Positions 11,465 to 21,798 of a stretch of 64,000 bases of DNA are shown here, in pieces. Position 1 is the stretch's first letter; each line of letters opens with the position of its first letter. The notes under the pieces are model-generated. The model searched no databases and was not told the origin of the DNA. It was given only the letters and a program-made list of their open reading frames with translations. Where the stretch lies: NCBI GenBank assembly GCA_963580285.1, contig OY757010.1, forward strand, positions 211,452,138-211,516,137. The letters are read 5' to 3'. The DNA is from Lucinisca nassula. Lineage: Eukaryota; Mollusca; Bivalvia; Lucinida; Lucinidae. A program made the translations under genes and the position numbers.

Positions 11465-11995
11465 CATGCGAACTGAACTAATTATTTGTCTTAATCGCAA
11501 CGGAAGTAAGGGAGAGGATTGTGGCCACGTAAAATCGTTTTAGCCAACCCAGTGGAATTCGCTTCACTGACCGTTCCAAGGCCGTTCTTCTGTCGCGATT
11601 TATTTTTCCTATGGTCTGTCGTTGGTTGTTTGTGTCGCTTATATTATTTTGTTTTGGATAGCCAATTAGCCATTTTGTGCGAAAGTAACTGTCCGTTTGG
11701 CTTTCCGCTATTTTGATGTTTCCATAAGGGTCTGTTGTTTCATGTTTGTGTTTCTTACCCTTTGGGTCTCTGATGGGAGCTGTGGATTAATTGTATCGAT
11801 TCCTGATCGTTGCCTCCACTTCTGTTTTCTAACTCATCAGACTGCTACATCCCCGAGAAAATAAAAAAAAATCAAACGACTAAAAAGATGAAACCATAAA
11901 AATGACTCGACATGATGAAATAACTGAAATGCTGGCGCAAATGAAAAAGTGGGCCCAACCAGAGACAAAGCACCAGGTACCAACCGACGTTACCT
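11465..11995. repeat. Two LTR pieces (B on plus, A on minus)
   Basis: The first ~370 bases match the 3' part (B) of the LTR at 50640-51175: CGGAAGTAAGG, AGCCAATTAGCCATTTTGTG, GTGGATTAATTGTATCGATT, ending CCACTTCTGTTTT. From 11833 the 5' part (A) follows in reverse orientation (CTAACTCATCAGACTGCTAC ... ATGCTGGCGC). An inverted junction of this sort suggests rearranged solo LTRs. Confidence 0.7.
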
Positions 11996-12002
11996 AGACA
12001 TT

Positions 12003-12430
12003 TAAGTAAAATAGAAGTGAAGGCAATGACCAGGAATCGACAAAATTAACCCACAACTCCCATCAGGGACACCAAAGGGAAAGAAACTTAAACATGAAAC
12101 AATTAGACCCTATAGCGGAATCAATAGCGGAAAGCCAAAAGGACCGTCACATTCCCATAAAATGGCCAATGGGCTATCCAAAACAAAATGATATAAGCGA
12201 TACACACACACAAAGTTAAGCCATAACAAAAACTAAATCACGACAGAAGGAAATAATTTGTTCAGTCCGCATGAAGGTCTCCTAACTCATCAGTATAACA
12301 TCTCCGTGAACACAAAAATCAAACAACTACAGAGATGAAACAACGATGAGGACTCGACAGCAAGAAACCACTGAAATGCTGGAGTAAAAGAAAACCAACA
12401 GACAGACTGTGTTGGGTCCGACCAGAGACA
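12003..12430 (-). repeat. 3' LTR of the minus-strand RT element
   Basis: Reverse-complement LTR: TAGAAGTGAAGGCAATGACC at 12010 to AGCATCAGGC near 12430. It lies just past the stop of the decayed RT frame and matches the LTR upstream of that frame (13757-14110), giving an LTR-RT-LTR arrangement. Confidence 0.75.
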
Positions 12431-12485
12431 GAGCATCAGGCACCAACCAAAATCGCTTAAAATTAGATTCTCTCTAATTCTCAGT

Positions 12486-13745
12486 AAGCCTTTGCGCTGG
12501 AACCGCCAGAATCAGAGGCCTGGCCCACCGGCGTGCAATTAAAGAGGGAAGCAAAGTTGTCAACCGTGATTGGGTAATCTGCCATGCATGCAGTCTGTCA
12601 TATAACATTTATATTGTACCCAATCATTTTATATCGAAGAATAAGTTTATGAAATTTGGTGCTGAAGTCATTGCAGTTATATATTTTTCTGAATTTATAT
12701 ACTAAGTAATCATAAATTCGGGTTCCGATAGACCTTGTTGCAGAAGAGACTTAAGTCCAACATTGAATTTTGAAATTAAATCGGAATGACGGCTTTAAAA
12801 TTTTGAAAAGGCTTTGCGTAGTTTATGATACCCAAACCCCTGATTATGAAGTTTAGCAGTTAACAATTTATTACAAGTGTTGAGGTCAGTTACATGACTA
12901 GACACTCTGGAAAATCGAATTAAATGCGAAATATGAACGCCATAGGATGGCGCACGAGGAACGAAGGAAAGGAAAGGAAAAAGAAAGGAAAAATCAAACT
13001 CATCGCGTTTATCATGATGTAAATCCAAAAACGGGGCCTCGGTATCAGAAGAATTTGCTTTATTTAACTGAAGTTCTGGGGTGGGGATGGGGGTGGGGGT
13101 GGTGGTGATTAAATTTGGCTGATCAAACCATTGAAATAGGTATTGGCCTTATTTATTTAAAACTTCATTAGAATTTTTATAGACCAAAACAGATAACTAC
13201 CTGATCTTTCAAAGACTTTTCAGCAATATTTAATCACATGTTTTTGATGGCAGTAAAACATGAAATTAATAATTTAGAGTTCAGTGGTGGTACAAGAGCT
13301 TGAATTTGAATTTGACCGTGCTTTGTATGGACTTTTTTAAGTTTAAGTAACCAATATAATGTAGGAAGCTTGTCTTGGCCTTCTGTAACACATACCGCAA
13401 ACTTGGTGGCTGAATGACAAATGTGGTCATCAACTAAAGCCCTCTCTACAGCCAAAGGCTGCAGTTATTGGTCTTAGTACCTGCATGTTCTTGCTGAAGA
13501 GTGTTAACATAGCGGAGCCGTAACAACGATCACATTGTTAGCGGCCTAAAACAAACATCTTACGAAATTCTTGAATACCTAGTTTGTGACGTAAAGACGT
13601 CTTAGGTTTAGGGGATAATAAGTTCGTATTTTGAGAGTAGAAAGCAATGCGTTTGTTCACTAGTTTCAGAATGCTAAGTTTCCATGCTTTGAGAGCTTTA
13701 TGCTCAACATACTTTGGGTCCAGTTGTGGCTGAAGAGTCCACTAT
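12486..13745 (-). pseudogene. Decayed reverse transcriptase, catalytic core deleted
   Basis: Read on the minus strand, disconnected frames line up in order with a widespread invertebrate RT protein as I remember it. First (13455-13234) come CHSATKFAVCV and DKLPTLYWLLKLKK, a worn LPKLHK motif. Next (13233-13165) come HVIKYC and LFWSIK. Then a gap, followed by ELQLNKANSSDTEAPFLDLH, PSYGVHISHLIRFSRVSSHV and KLRKAFSKF (13076-12795). The last part (to 12486) includes EPEFYDYLVYKFRKIY and FASLFNCTPVGQASDS. Stops and frameshifts separate the pieces. RT motifs A, B and C (the DD site) are absent through one internal deletion near 13160. An LPKLHK-type motif suggests the Penelope-like group, but clade assignment is inference. 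LTRs flank both ends. Confidence 0.7.
13078..13107 (+). other. G-rich tract, canonical G-quadruplex pattern
   Basis: Four runs of at least four G separated by single bases (GGGGTGGGG ATGGGGGTGGGGG), followed by GGTGG. It replaces about three codons of the decayed RT frame, so it looks like a later expansion. Confidence 0.6.
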
Positions 13746-13756
13746 TGGCAGCCGTT

Positions 13757-14110
13757 TACTCTGTATCTTAATAGAAGTGAATGCAATGGCCAGGAATCGA
13801 TACAATTAATCTACAGCTCTTCTCAGATACATCAAAGGGAAAGAAATACAAACATGTACTAGACCCAAATGGGAACACCAACAGCAGAAAGGCAAAAGGA
13901 CTGTCACTTTCAATGGGTTATCCGAAACAAAACAAATATAAGCGATACACACACTCGAAGGCAAACCGCGCCAAAGAACCGCCTTGGAACTGTCAGTGAA
14001 ACGAATTCCACTTGAGGGGATGGAGGGGGTGGGGGGTGGGGGGGGGGGTGGGCTTGAATCGATTTTACGCGGTCGCAATCCACGCCCTTACTTCTGTCGC
14101 GATTAAGAGA
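13757..14110 (-). repeat. 5' LTR (B part) of the minus-strand RT element
   Basis: Matches 12003-12250 in the same orientation (TAGAAGTGAATGCAATGGCC, GGGAAAGAAATACAAACATG, TATAAGCGATACACACAC). It is followed by a G-run (14016-14052) and AATCGATTTTACGCGGTCGC, the other end of the B part. The RT remnants begin directly downstream on the minus strand. Confidence 0.75.
14016..14052 (+). other. Long G-tract inside the LTR
   Basis: GAGGGGATGGAGGGGGTGGG continuing into an 11-G run. It has the G-quadruplex pattern. At the same place in another LTR copy (15709-15765) there is a C/CA expansion, so this position of the LTR is prone to repeat growth. Confidence 0.6.
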
Positions 14111-14152
14111 AACAAATCAAACAACCACAGAGATGCAAGGCATATGAACTGC

Positions 14153-15000
14153 AGCATCGGAGTCTAACTGTTGGTTTTATTTTGGCCCCGGCATTTGGTT
14201 GTATGATTCTTGTGTTCTCAGAGATGATGCACTGATGAATTAGAAAGCCTTCATGCGGACTGACGGCACCCGCCCATCGGGGCTTGAAGAAATGGATGGG
14301 CTGCGTGATGCTTCCACGCAGAGCTGAAACTGACCGCATACGAGTGCTGGTAAACGGCCTACAGGATCTAGGCTTGCCAAGGCAAGCGATGCGAGTCGGA
14401 CCGTCTATACTTAGAAAAATAGAAGTGGAGGCAATGATCAGGAATCGATACAATCAACCCACAGCTCCCACCATAGACACCTAAAGAAAGAAACACAAAC
14501 GAAACTATATTAGTTTCATTTGGGCAAAGGGGCTTGAGATGTCATTTCATCTCAATGCCGGGTATAAGTCCCACACAATTGGAAGCAACGTCTCCAAAAT
14601 GACCTATACAGTGTTGACGGGGACGTTAAACCTCAAATCAAATAAACAAAACCATGCGGACTGAACTAATTATTTTGCTAAATCGCGACGGAAGTAAGGG
14701 CGATGATTGCGGCCGCGTAAAATCGATTTAACCCCTCAGTGAAGTACTTTTCAGCGCTTCTTCTGTCCAGGTTTATTTTTATATAGTTCGTATTTGAATG
14801 TGTGTATCGCTTATATATTTTTGTTATGGATAGCCAACTGACCATTTTGTGGGTTTTGAGTTTTCGCTATCGATGTTGCCATTAGGGTCCAGTTATTTCA
14901 TGTGTTGTGTAGCTTTCCCTTTGTTGTCTCTGATGGGAGGTGTGGGTTAATTGTATCGATTCCTGATCATTGCCTTCACTTCTATTTTGGCTGTAGAGAG
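14153..15000 (+). repeat. 5' LTR of the plus-strand RT element, split by SINE-A
   Basis: CATCGGAGTCTAACTGTTGG to CCTTCATGCGGACTG (14154-14263) is the A part. The B part resumes at 14653 (CATGCGGACTGAACTAATTA) and runs to TGCCTTCACTTCTATTTTGG. RT remnants begin immediately after it. Confidence 0.75.
14264..14652 (+). mobile_element. SINE-A with 12-bp target duplication and an LTR fragment inside
   Basis: Flanked by CATGCGGACTGA at 14252-14263 and 14653-14664. The SINE body is interrupted at about 14410-14510 by a reverse-strand piece of LTR B (AGAAGTGGAGGCAATGATCA ... AAAGAAACACAAAC). Confidence 0.85.
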
Positions 15001-15424
15001 AGCTGTAGTTGATGACCGCCTTTGTCATTCAGCCACCGAGTTTGCTGTGTGTGTTACAGAAGGCAAAGTAAAGCTCCCTTACCTGAACTTCATAAGAAAA
15101 ACGTAAAACGCATGGTTTATTGCAAATACAAGCTTTTGTGCCAACACTGAACTTTCCAAATTATTAACTGCAATTTCAAAATTCAATGTTGGATTCAAAT
15201 CTCTTCTGCAACAAGGTATTTTGCAACCAGAATTTTATGGTGACTTCGTATATAAATTCAGAAAAATATATACTTTCAATGACTTATCCGATATTAAAAA
15301 AGATTGGGTACAACACAGACTGCATGCATGGAAGTTAACCCAATCACAACTGATATCTTTGCTTTCCTCTTTAATTGCACACCGGTGGATCAGGTCTCAG
15401 ATTCTATGACGGTTCCAGCATAAA
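14996..15424 (+). pseudogene. Decayed RT, plus-strand copy with larger deletion
   Basis: The reading AVERAVVDDRLCHSATEFAV corresponds to the start of the minus-strand copy. It then reaches NTELSKLLT and passes directly into ISKFNVGFKSLLQQG, which is the C-terminal region. The whole RT catalytic core plus thumb is missing at a junction near 15178. QPEFYGDFVYKFRKIY follows, then a frameshift, and a second frame gives TDIFAFLFNCTPVDQVSDSM ending MTVPA and a TAA stop at 15419-15421. The deletion junction differs from the minus copy, so the two were gutted independently. Same caveats on clade. Confidence 0.7.
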
Positions 15425-15484
15425 TGCTAACTTAGAATTTAATTTTATGTAATGTTGGTTGCTACCTGATACTATGAGTCTGAC

Positions 15485-15968
15485 CGGGCCCATCGGAGTC
15501 GAATTGTTTGTTTTCTTTTGCTCCGGCATTCCAGTTATTTCTTGCTGTCGAGTCCTCATAGTTGTTTCAAATCTGTGGTTGTTTGATTTTTGTGTTCTCG
15601 GAGATGTTGCACTGATGAGTTAGGAAGCCTTCATGGAGACTGTACAAAATATTTGTCTAAATCACGACGGACGTAAAGCCGAGGGTTGCGGCTGCGTAAA
15701 ATCGATGTAAGCACCCCCCCACACACACACACACACACACACACACCACCACCACCCCACTCCGCATTGTAATACAAATCTTCTGACGAGGTCTTTTTTT
15801 CGTTAGTCTCTGAATGTGTGTATTGCTTTTGGATAGCCAATTGGCCATTTTGTGGGAAAGTAACCCCGCTATTGATATTTCAATTCGGGTCTACTTATTT
15901 CTTCCCTTTGGTGTCTCTGAAGGGAGGCGTGGGTTAATTGCATTTCCTTCACTTCTATTTGCTATAAT
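15485..15968 (+). repeat. 3' LTR of the plus-strand RT element
   Basis: GGGCCCATCGGAGTCGAATT, CTTTTGCTCCGGCATTCC, TTGCTGTCGAGTCCTCATAG, TGATGAGTTAGGAAGCC, then the B part to CCTTCACTTCTATTTGC. It lies about 60 bases past the RT stop and repeats the 5' LTR at 14153-15000. Confidence 0.75.
15712..15765. repeat. Poly-C / (CA)n / (ACC)n microsatellite
   Basis: A C-run followed by about fourteen CA units and ACC units, inside the 3' LTR. Confidence 0.9.
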
Positions 15969-16708
15969 TAGATTAGATTAGATTTTTGTTTTATTACGTC
16001 AGACTTCAATGGCTAAACGGCTAAAAGGAATTCTGCCAAATAAGAGAACTAAAACAAATGCATTCAGTTTCGCGAAACTCTTGTAAACAGTAATAATTTG
16101 TATGGCTGAACTTTTTTATCTGTCAGCGTTACTTGCCTTATCGCGAACTGCTAAGAATATGTACAGTACTGTAGGCTAATTCAGCGCATTAAGATTTTGA
16201 GCTTTTATTTCATCCATGCCAGGGAACCAAAACCTGTTTTGCAGCAGTATGTTATATAGTTGCCTTAGCTTGTCAAAACACAATACCAACCATAAATATC
16301 ACAGGTGCAATTATGTTGTGGTTTGTCTTTAAAAACACACCGACCCATGTTAAGACGCCATCAATTTGGTCTGCTAATTCCGCGCACCTGAACAATAACA
16401 TCATGTCAAGATACAATACTTGAGACTAGAAAAAGTGTTTTGTTGTTATACTTGTTTGGTCATGTTTTGCTTAAAACCTGATAATCCAGTTGGATGATTT
16501 CAACATTAAATAAGGGCCCGTGGCGCCCATTAAGCCTGATTAAGGTGAAAACAGAAATGGATTTCATTCACCCAGTTTACAGTCCAAATCTCATTCAAAT
16601 TAACATATGAAGCTTTTACGGGTACCTGTCAAAGGAAAATGAAAACATTTGATCTGGTTCCTTAAATTTGAAATGATCCGAAAGCGAAGAATTGGCAGCT
16701 GCGCAGAA
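15969..16708. other. No recognised feature
   Basis: A/T-rich, no frame above 60 codons, no repeat family shared with the rest of the window. Confidence 0.4.
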
Positions 16709-18910
16709 TTAGCCTACACTATTGTAATTATAAGATGGCTGATAAGACCGATTCTGGCTGTGAACCGTCTGAGCAACAGAGACTAGAGGAAGGCAGCTCT
16801 GTTGGTGGTGCCCTAGTTCTTGCTTTGCTTTGTGCGCGTTTCTGCTCAGCTTCACTGATTCTTTTTGCCTCGTATTCACTGGCACACCTTCTGATGAGAC
16901 TTCGCCACTTTGCTCTGTGCTGTGCAATTTGTTCCCACGACCCTGTTGGAATGTAGAAGTCCCTGTGTGAGGTTTTGTAGGTGTCCTTGTAGCGCTTCTT
17001 CTGACTGCCTTGGGAGCGTTGCCCATTTCTAGTTCTCCATAGAGAGAATTATCCCCAGGCCTTCTTGTAACATGGCCTGTCCATCTTAAATGTGCTAATT
17101 TCAGAAGAGTATGTAGACTTTGCATCCTTGCACTGTTCAGGACTTCCGGGTCTTGAATCCTGTCTTGCCACTTAATCTTTAAGTGAGTCAAGCTTTTGGC
17201 GTGCCGTTGGTAAATTGTCCATGTTTCACATGCATAAAATAGTGTTGGCAGCACCAGAGCTCTGTAGACTTACAGTTTTGTGTTAAGTCTGATTTGGAAG
17301 ACTCCTGTCTGATTCCCCTTCGACCCCAGACACTACCGCGTAGTCGGCCAAATGCTGCACTAGCTTTGGTATTCCTGGCATTGACTTCATCATCAATGTG
17401 CGCGGCTCTGGACAGTGTTCTCCCATGGTAGATGAAATTGTCTACCACTTGCGACCTTTGACCTTTCACGGTGGTGGTTGGCTCTTTGTAAGGCTTGCCA
17501 GGTGCTGGCTGATAGACTACCTCAGTCTTTTTGATGCTGATAGTGAGATCATAGCTATCACAGGAGTAAGCTACTTGATCTATACCTTTTTGCATCTTCT
17601 CTTCTGTTGGAGCACCTTTTGCCATGTCATCGGCAAAGAGGAACTCATCTGGCAGCTATGTCTGCATCTTGGATTTAGCTTGAAACCTTCTGGGATTGAA
17701 AAGCTTCCCATCAAAGCGATACCTAATAGGTATGCCACTGTCACCATCCTGGAAAGCATCTGTGGGCGTGGCAGAAAACATCATGCTGAACAGTGTTTGG
17801 CCTAACACACAACCTTGCTTGACTCCGTTTGTCACAGGAAATGGATCTGAAAATTCACCATCATTTTGGACCCGTGCAAGCCTTCCATCGTGGAACTGTC
17901 TCATCATTGTTATGAACTTGGTTGGACATCCAAACTTCACCATGATCTTCCAAAGGCCCTCACGACTGACTTTGGCAAATGCTTTGGTGAGGTCTACAAT
18001 GGCCATGTATAGGTCATGCACTGTTTCTGGCATTTCTCTTGCAACTGCCTTGCTATAAAGATCATGCTAACTGTTCCTCTGTCTTTCCTAAACACACACT
18101 GGCTTTCTGGTAGAAGTCCTGGCTGTTCAAGGTATTCAATCAGTCGGTTAAGTAGGACTCTTGCAAGGATTTTCCTAGCAATTGGCAATAAAAAGATGCC
18201 ACAGTGATTGTCACAGATCTGAGGGTTCCCTTGCCGTTTGAATAGGTGGATACTTGACATATCCTTGAATTCTTGAGGGATTGCTTCTTTTCTCCACATA
18301 ATGTAAATAATGTAAAATAACTCTGTCAACTTCTTTGCAAACGGAGTACTTCCTGTTTTTTTAATCTCAGCAGGTATGGGCTTTGCCAGACGCAAGAAGT
18401 TTTATTGCTTTTAGTAACGGTTGGGAACTCGAAAAAAAACAGCAGATTACATTCAATCTGTGGTAGGCTGTTGATAGCATCATCATTGATAGAGGATGGC
18501 CAATTAAGAACACTATCAAGGTGCTCAGCCCATCTTTTCAAGATGGCTTCTTTGTCAGTCAGAAGACTAGTTCCATCTGCACTGGGGAGGGAAGTGGTTC
18601 CTAAGCTCTGGGGATCATAAACTGTCTTTAGTGCATCAAAGAACTTATTCTTATCCTTTCTGCCTGCAAAGGACTGGATTTCATCAGCCTTGTTGCTTAT
18701 CCAGGAGTCTTGCATGTCACTGAGGCATGCCATGTGTTTTGGTGCTTCTCTTCAATGAGTCCCTGGATTTCTTCATCATTCTTATCAAACCAGTCTTGAT
18801 GTTTGCGAGATACTCGACCTAAACAATCCATTGCTGAAGAGTGAATAGTGTTTCTGAAGACTTTCCAGTTCTCTTCTGGATCATCTGAACTGAATTTCAT
18901 TTAATCGGTC
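16709..18910 (-). pseudogene. 5'-truncated RTE-like LINE reverse transcriptase, frameshifted
   Basis: Six consecutive minus-strand frames form one RT gene broken by frameshifts and stops. The order is the pre-RT linker (HQDWFDKNDEEIQGLIEEKH, 18790), then EFKDMSSIHLFKRQGNPQIC (18260), then motif A DLTKAFAKVSREGLW (Asp codon 17992-17994). Motif B follows as NGVKQGCVL (about 17820), motif C as FADD (17626-17637), and the C-terminal LLKLAHLRWTGHVTRRPGD (about 17080). The catalytic Asp residues remain, but the second Asp of KAFD is Ala. The endonuclease domain is missing, as expected for a 5'-truncated insert. The RTE-like assignment comes from motif wording and gene order and is inference; non-LTR RT is certain. 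Plus-strand frames in this interval are antisense shadows. Confidence 0.88.
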
Positions 18911-18945
18911 TGCTGCAGATGTCATAGGTGAAGGCTTATATATAG

Positions 18946-19075
18946 CAAACTAGAAGTGAAGGAAATAATCATGAATCGATACAATTAACCCACACCTCCC
19001 ATCAGCATATCAGAGACACCAAGGGGAAAGAAACACAACTATGAAATAACTAGACCCTAATGGAAGAATATCTAC
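18946..19075 (-). repeat. LTR fragment (B part)
   Basis: AGAAGTGAAGGAAATAATCA, CACCAAGGGGAAAGAAACAC, AACTAGACCCTAATGG: the 3' portion of the LTR described at 12-16 kb. Confidence 0.75.
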
Positions 19076-19160
19076 AACTGCAACCGCAGCCTTTTCCTTT
19101 TGACATTTAGTTAGCTAGTAACGCCAAAACAAGATGGCGGTGTTCTTGGCATGCAATGAT

Positions 19161-19547
19161 TTATAATGTACGCACGCATAAAAGAATAACTGCACTGTAT
19201 CTGACTCTGAGGAGACTTGAAAATTTAAAACAGTCAAAAAGAATAACTATACAATCAAGAGAAGTGAGAACATAATATACAACGTTTATCCACACTGTGT
19301 TTAAAATACTGGAAATAGTTCCAATATGACTTTGTTTGCTTATCGGATTTACAAGTCTTTCGCGAAATGTTTCCTGTATTTTAAGCACAAGGTCCCTTAT
19401 GGTTCTGGAACTAGCACCGTCCAGGTGCAATGTAATATTTTTCTTATTTCTCATATATTCTTGAAAACTCAGTGATATAGATTTTGGTGATCGGCTAAAC
19501 CGCCTTAATTCTAATGAGGACCCACAATTTTGTTTTGTTGAAGCCAC
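19161..19547 (-). CDS. Unrecognised 128-codon frame, probably not a gene
   Basis: It starts MASTKQNCGSSLELRRFSRS and ends VILLCVRTL. The N-terminal half is basic and polar; the C-terminal half (about residues 78-128) is hydrophobic (VWINVVYYVLTSL, CIVILFDCF) and could form a membrane segment. I recognise no family. It is the longest frame here that is not inside an obvious repeat, but in A/T-rich DNA this length arises by chance. No TATA box, splice site or poly-A signal convinces me. Confidence 0.12.
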   Translation of the reverse strand: MASTKQNCGSSLELRRFSRSPKSISLSFQEYMRNKKNITLHLDGASSRTIRDLVLKIQETFRERLVNPISKQSHIGTISSILNTVWINVVYYVLTSLDCIVILFDCFKFSSLLRVRYSAVILLCVRTL

Positions 19548-19594
19548 AGTTAGTAAAATAAGGTATGTGCTTGTATACCCACTCTTCCTTGTAT

Positions 19595-19672
19595 AAAGTG
19601 GGGTTTATAATAGGGTTAATTGCATGGGCTTGAATTAATTCCTGATCATTGCCTTCACTTTTGTTTTGTTAG
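19595..19672 (+). repeat. LTR fragment (B part end)
   Basis: GGGTTAATTGCATGGGCTTG then AATTCCTGATCATTGCCTTC ACTTTTGTTTT, matching the 3' end of the LTR. Confidence 0.7.
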
Positions 19673-20066
19673 CCTGGCAACCGGTGTGCTCTGTAACTGC
19701 GATATCTCATAGACAGGACCAACTGTCCCTACAGGTGGGACATCGCTTTTCATTCTTTTTCTTTGGTGGATGGTTATAAAATTAATAGATGCTTCATCAT
19801 AAACGAAACCGGAAATGAGAACACCTGAGCTTTATAGCGGAAACCAGCAACATTGAAACTACAGGAAAGTTACAGATACATGTCAGCCACCGCAGGGACC
19901 CAGCCTGAACAGGGTCTGACTGACTATTGAACTTTTAGATCATTGCCAAAGAATCTGACAAGTGTGTATGAAATCACAGACAAAGTTTATTTATTGTAAA
20001 AAAAAAAATGTTTTCATTTGACGTGACTCATTAATTTCTTGACTTTTAAGTGTTACAGAATGTTCT
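19673..20066. other. No recognised feature
   Basis: No frame or repeat I can name. Confidence 0.4.
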
Positions 20067-20070
20067 TTAA

Positions 20071-20291
20071 CCCTTTTAGTACCAAATGAAATCTTCCTGT
20101 TTATATATAGCAGGAGTTCATTCCAAAATTTAGGGGTGTCAGGTTGTGTTATCATTAAAATTTATTTGGAAAATGACTGAAGTTTTAGCAAACAGTGGAG
20201 ACCCTGATCAGACGCCGCGTTCTGCGGCGTCTGATCTGGTCCTGCACTGTTTATCAGGGTAGCCGTTTAGAGGTTTCTGGTATTAAATGGG
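20071..20291. mobile_element. TTAA-hairpin MITE, complete (CCCTTTTAGTACC ends)
   Basis: 221 bp between TTAA sites (20067-20070, 20292-20295). Ends CCCTTTTAGTACC and GGTATTAAATGGG pair at 10 of 13 positions. Central palindrome GATCAGACGCCGCGTTCTGC / GGCGTCTGATC lies between AAACAGTGGAGACCC and GTCCTGCACTGTTT. Confidence 0.85.
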
Positions 20292-20295
20292 TTAA

Positions 20296-20929
20296 TACAC
20301 ACGTAGAAAAATAGTTTCATATTAGCGGAAAATAGTTCCATTAAATAACTGAAATTCATTTTAATACTGGAAATTGTGTTCATAATGTTGCTTCTTTGTG
20401 TATGGTCATCGCAAAAACTTAATCCTTAAGATGCCAAGAAAACATTAAAAACATGAATCAAAATAAAACAAAATCGTCTATTTATGTGGTCCGCTGTGTC
20501 TTCTTGTAAACTTTTGAAAAAAGGCAAACACTGATGATCCTGATCATACTGCCACTAGATGAGCAGTAGCATGATCTTGGTCCATTCTTTACAACAATGA
20601 CTTTTAAAGAAATCAGCAGACGACAAAGCAGACGACAATTTTTGTAATTTGCATCTAATGTCTCATGACCAGGTGGACATGTAGACCTGTCAGGCGTCAC
20701 GGATTGCAGTTCAAACTAATGTAAGAACGTCTGTCTATAGACTAGATAATTTATAATAATACTCGATGGAACGACAAGGTGAGACAGGGTAGTGGAGTTA
20801 GATGAAATGTTGAACATATTTGTTAAAATCGCCTCGGCGAGACGATTGTTACAAATGTCCACACCATTTTGTTTCTTGGCGCAATCAAGGAAAATGCGTA
20901 TTATAACCTAGTACTAGCCATTACTCCTT
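20296..20929. other. No gene; small hairpin remnant
   Basis: At 20826-20848 AAATCGCCTCGGCGAGACGATT is a collapsed relative of the CAT-hairpin palindrome centre. A 72-codon minus frame at 20482 has no domain. Confidence 0.35.
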
Positions 20930-20947
20930 ACTTGGATTCTTTATATA

Positions 20948-21798
20948 GTGTAACCTCCATTAAACAGCCATCCTGTAGCCCCCGCCCACAGGGGCTTGAA
21001 GAAATATATGGGCTGCATGATGCTTCCACGCAGAGCTGAATCCGGCCCGCACACTAGTACTGGTAAACCGCTTAGAGGATCTAAGCCTGTCCATGAACCG
21101 CGGTGCGAGGCGGTCCGTCCATGCTAATAAACCTTATTGGTTTCATTGGGCGACAGGGCTTGAGATGTCATTACATCTCAATGTCGGGTAAAAGTCCCAC
21201 AAAATTGGAAGCAACGTCTCCAATATGACCTTTACAGTGTTGACGGGGACGTTAAACCTCAAATCAAACAAACAAAACAATCAAACAAAACAAAAACAGC
21301 CATCCTGGGAAAACTTCAAAACTGGCTGCTTTAGGGAGGTGGCTGTTGAACAGAGGGAAATGTCTGGGATGATGTATGGATTGTTATTGACAGACATAGA
21401 ATGGTGATTAATGAAGACAGCTCAACATTGATGTACTAATGTACTAAAAGAAAAATGAATGATGGAGAGATGTCATCTGAAACCTCTGCATCATTTATAT
21501 TTCTTCTCACTTGCTAAAAATACAGCTATCACAATGGTAATTATGGGAAAAATAAATTTTGCAATAAATAAATAAATAAACCAGAAGAGAAATTCCTATT
21601 TTTACATCCGATTTTTTTGCTATTGAGCTAACTCTGGCTGGTTAACAGAGGGACTTTAGATTGAGAAGTGGCTGCTGGCTGGAGGAGAGAGGTGGCTGTT
21701 CAGCAGAGGTAAATATATAGTAAAATGCTATGGGAGGAAATATCGTGGCTGCTAAAGAAAGTGTCTGCTAAAGAAAGGTGACCATTAGTGGGGGTTTA
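20948..21798. mobile_element. Probable DNA-transposon remnant, split by SINE-A
   Basis: TGTAACCTCCATTAAACAGC at the left and its loose complement (GGTGACCATTAGTGGGGGTT) at the right could be inverted ends. Inside are repeated GGTGGCTGTT and GTGGCTGCT motifs in the same sense. The wording resembles the 22851-23029 MITE (AACCTGTNTTAAGCA). Confidence 0.45.
20976..21293 (+). mobile_element. SINE-A, full length with 14-bp target duplication
   Basis: AAACAGCCATCCTG at 20962-20975 is repeated exactly at 21294-21307. Head TAGCCCCCGCCCACAGGGGC, tail GACGTTAAACCTCAAATC plus CAAA-rich run. One of the cleanest insertions in the window. Confidence 0.9.

Noticed and set aside
17398..18058. Plus-strand frames of 120-135 codons
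   Set aside because: They are the antisense of the LINE reverse transcriptase, whose motifs are on the minus strand.
19161..19547. A real 128-aa membrane protein gene
   Set aside because: No homology I recognise, no promoter, poly-A or splice evidence. Listed only with very low confidence.
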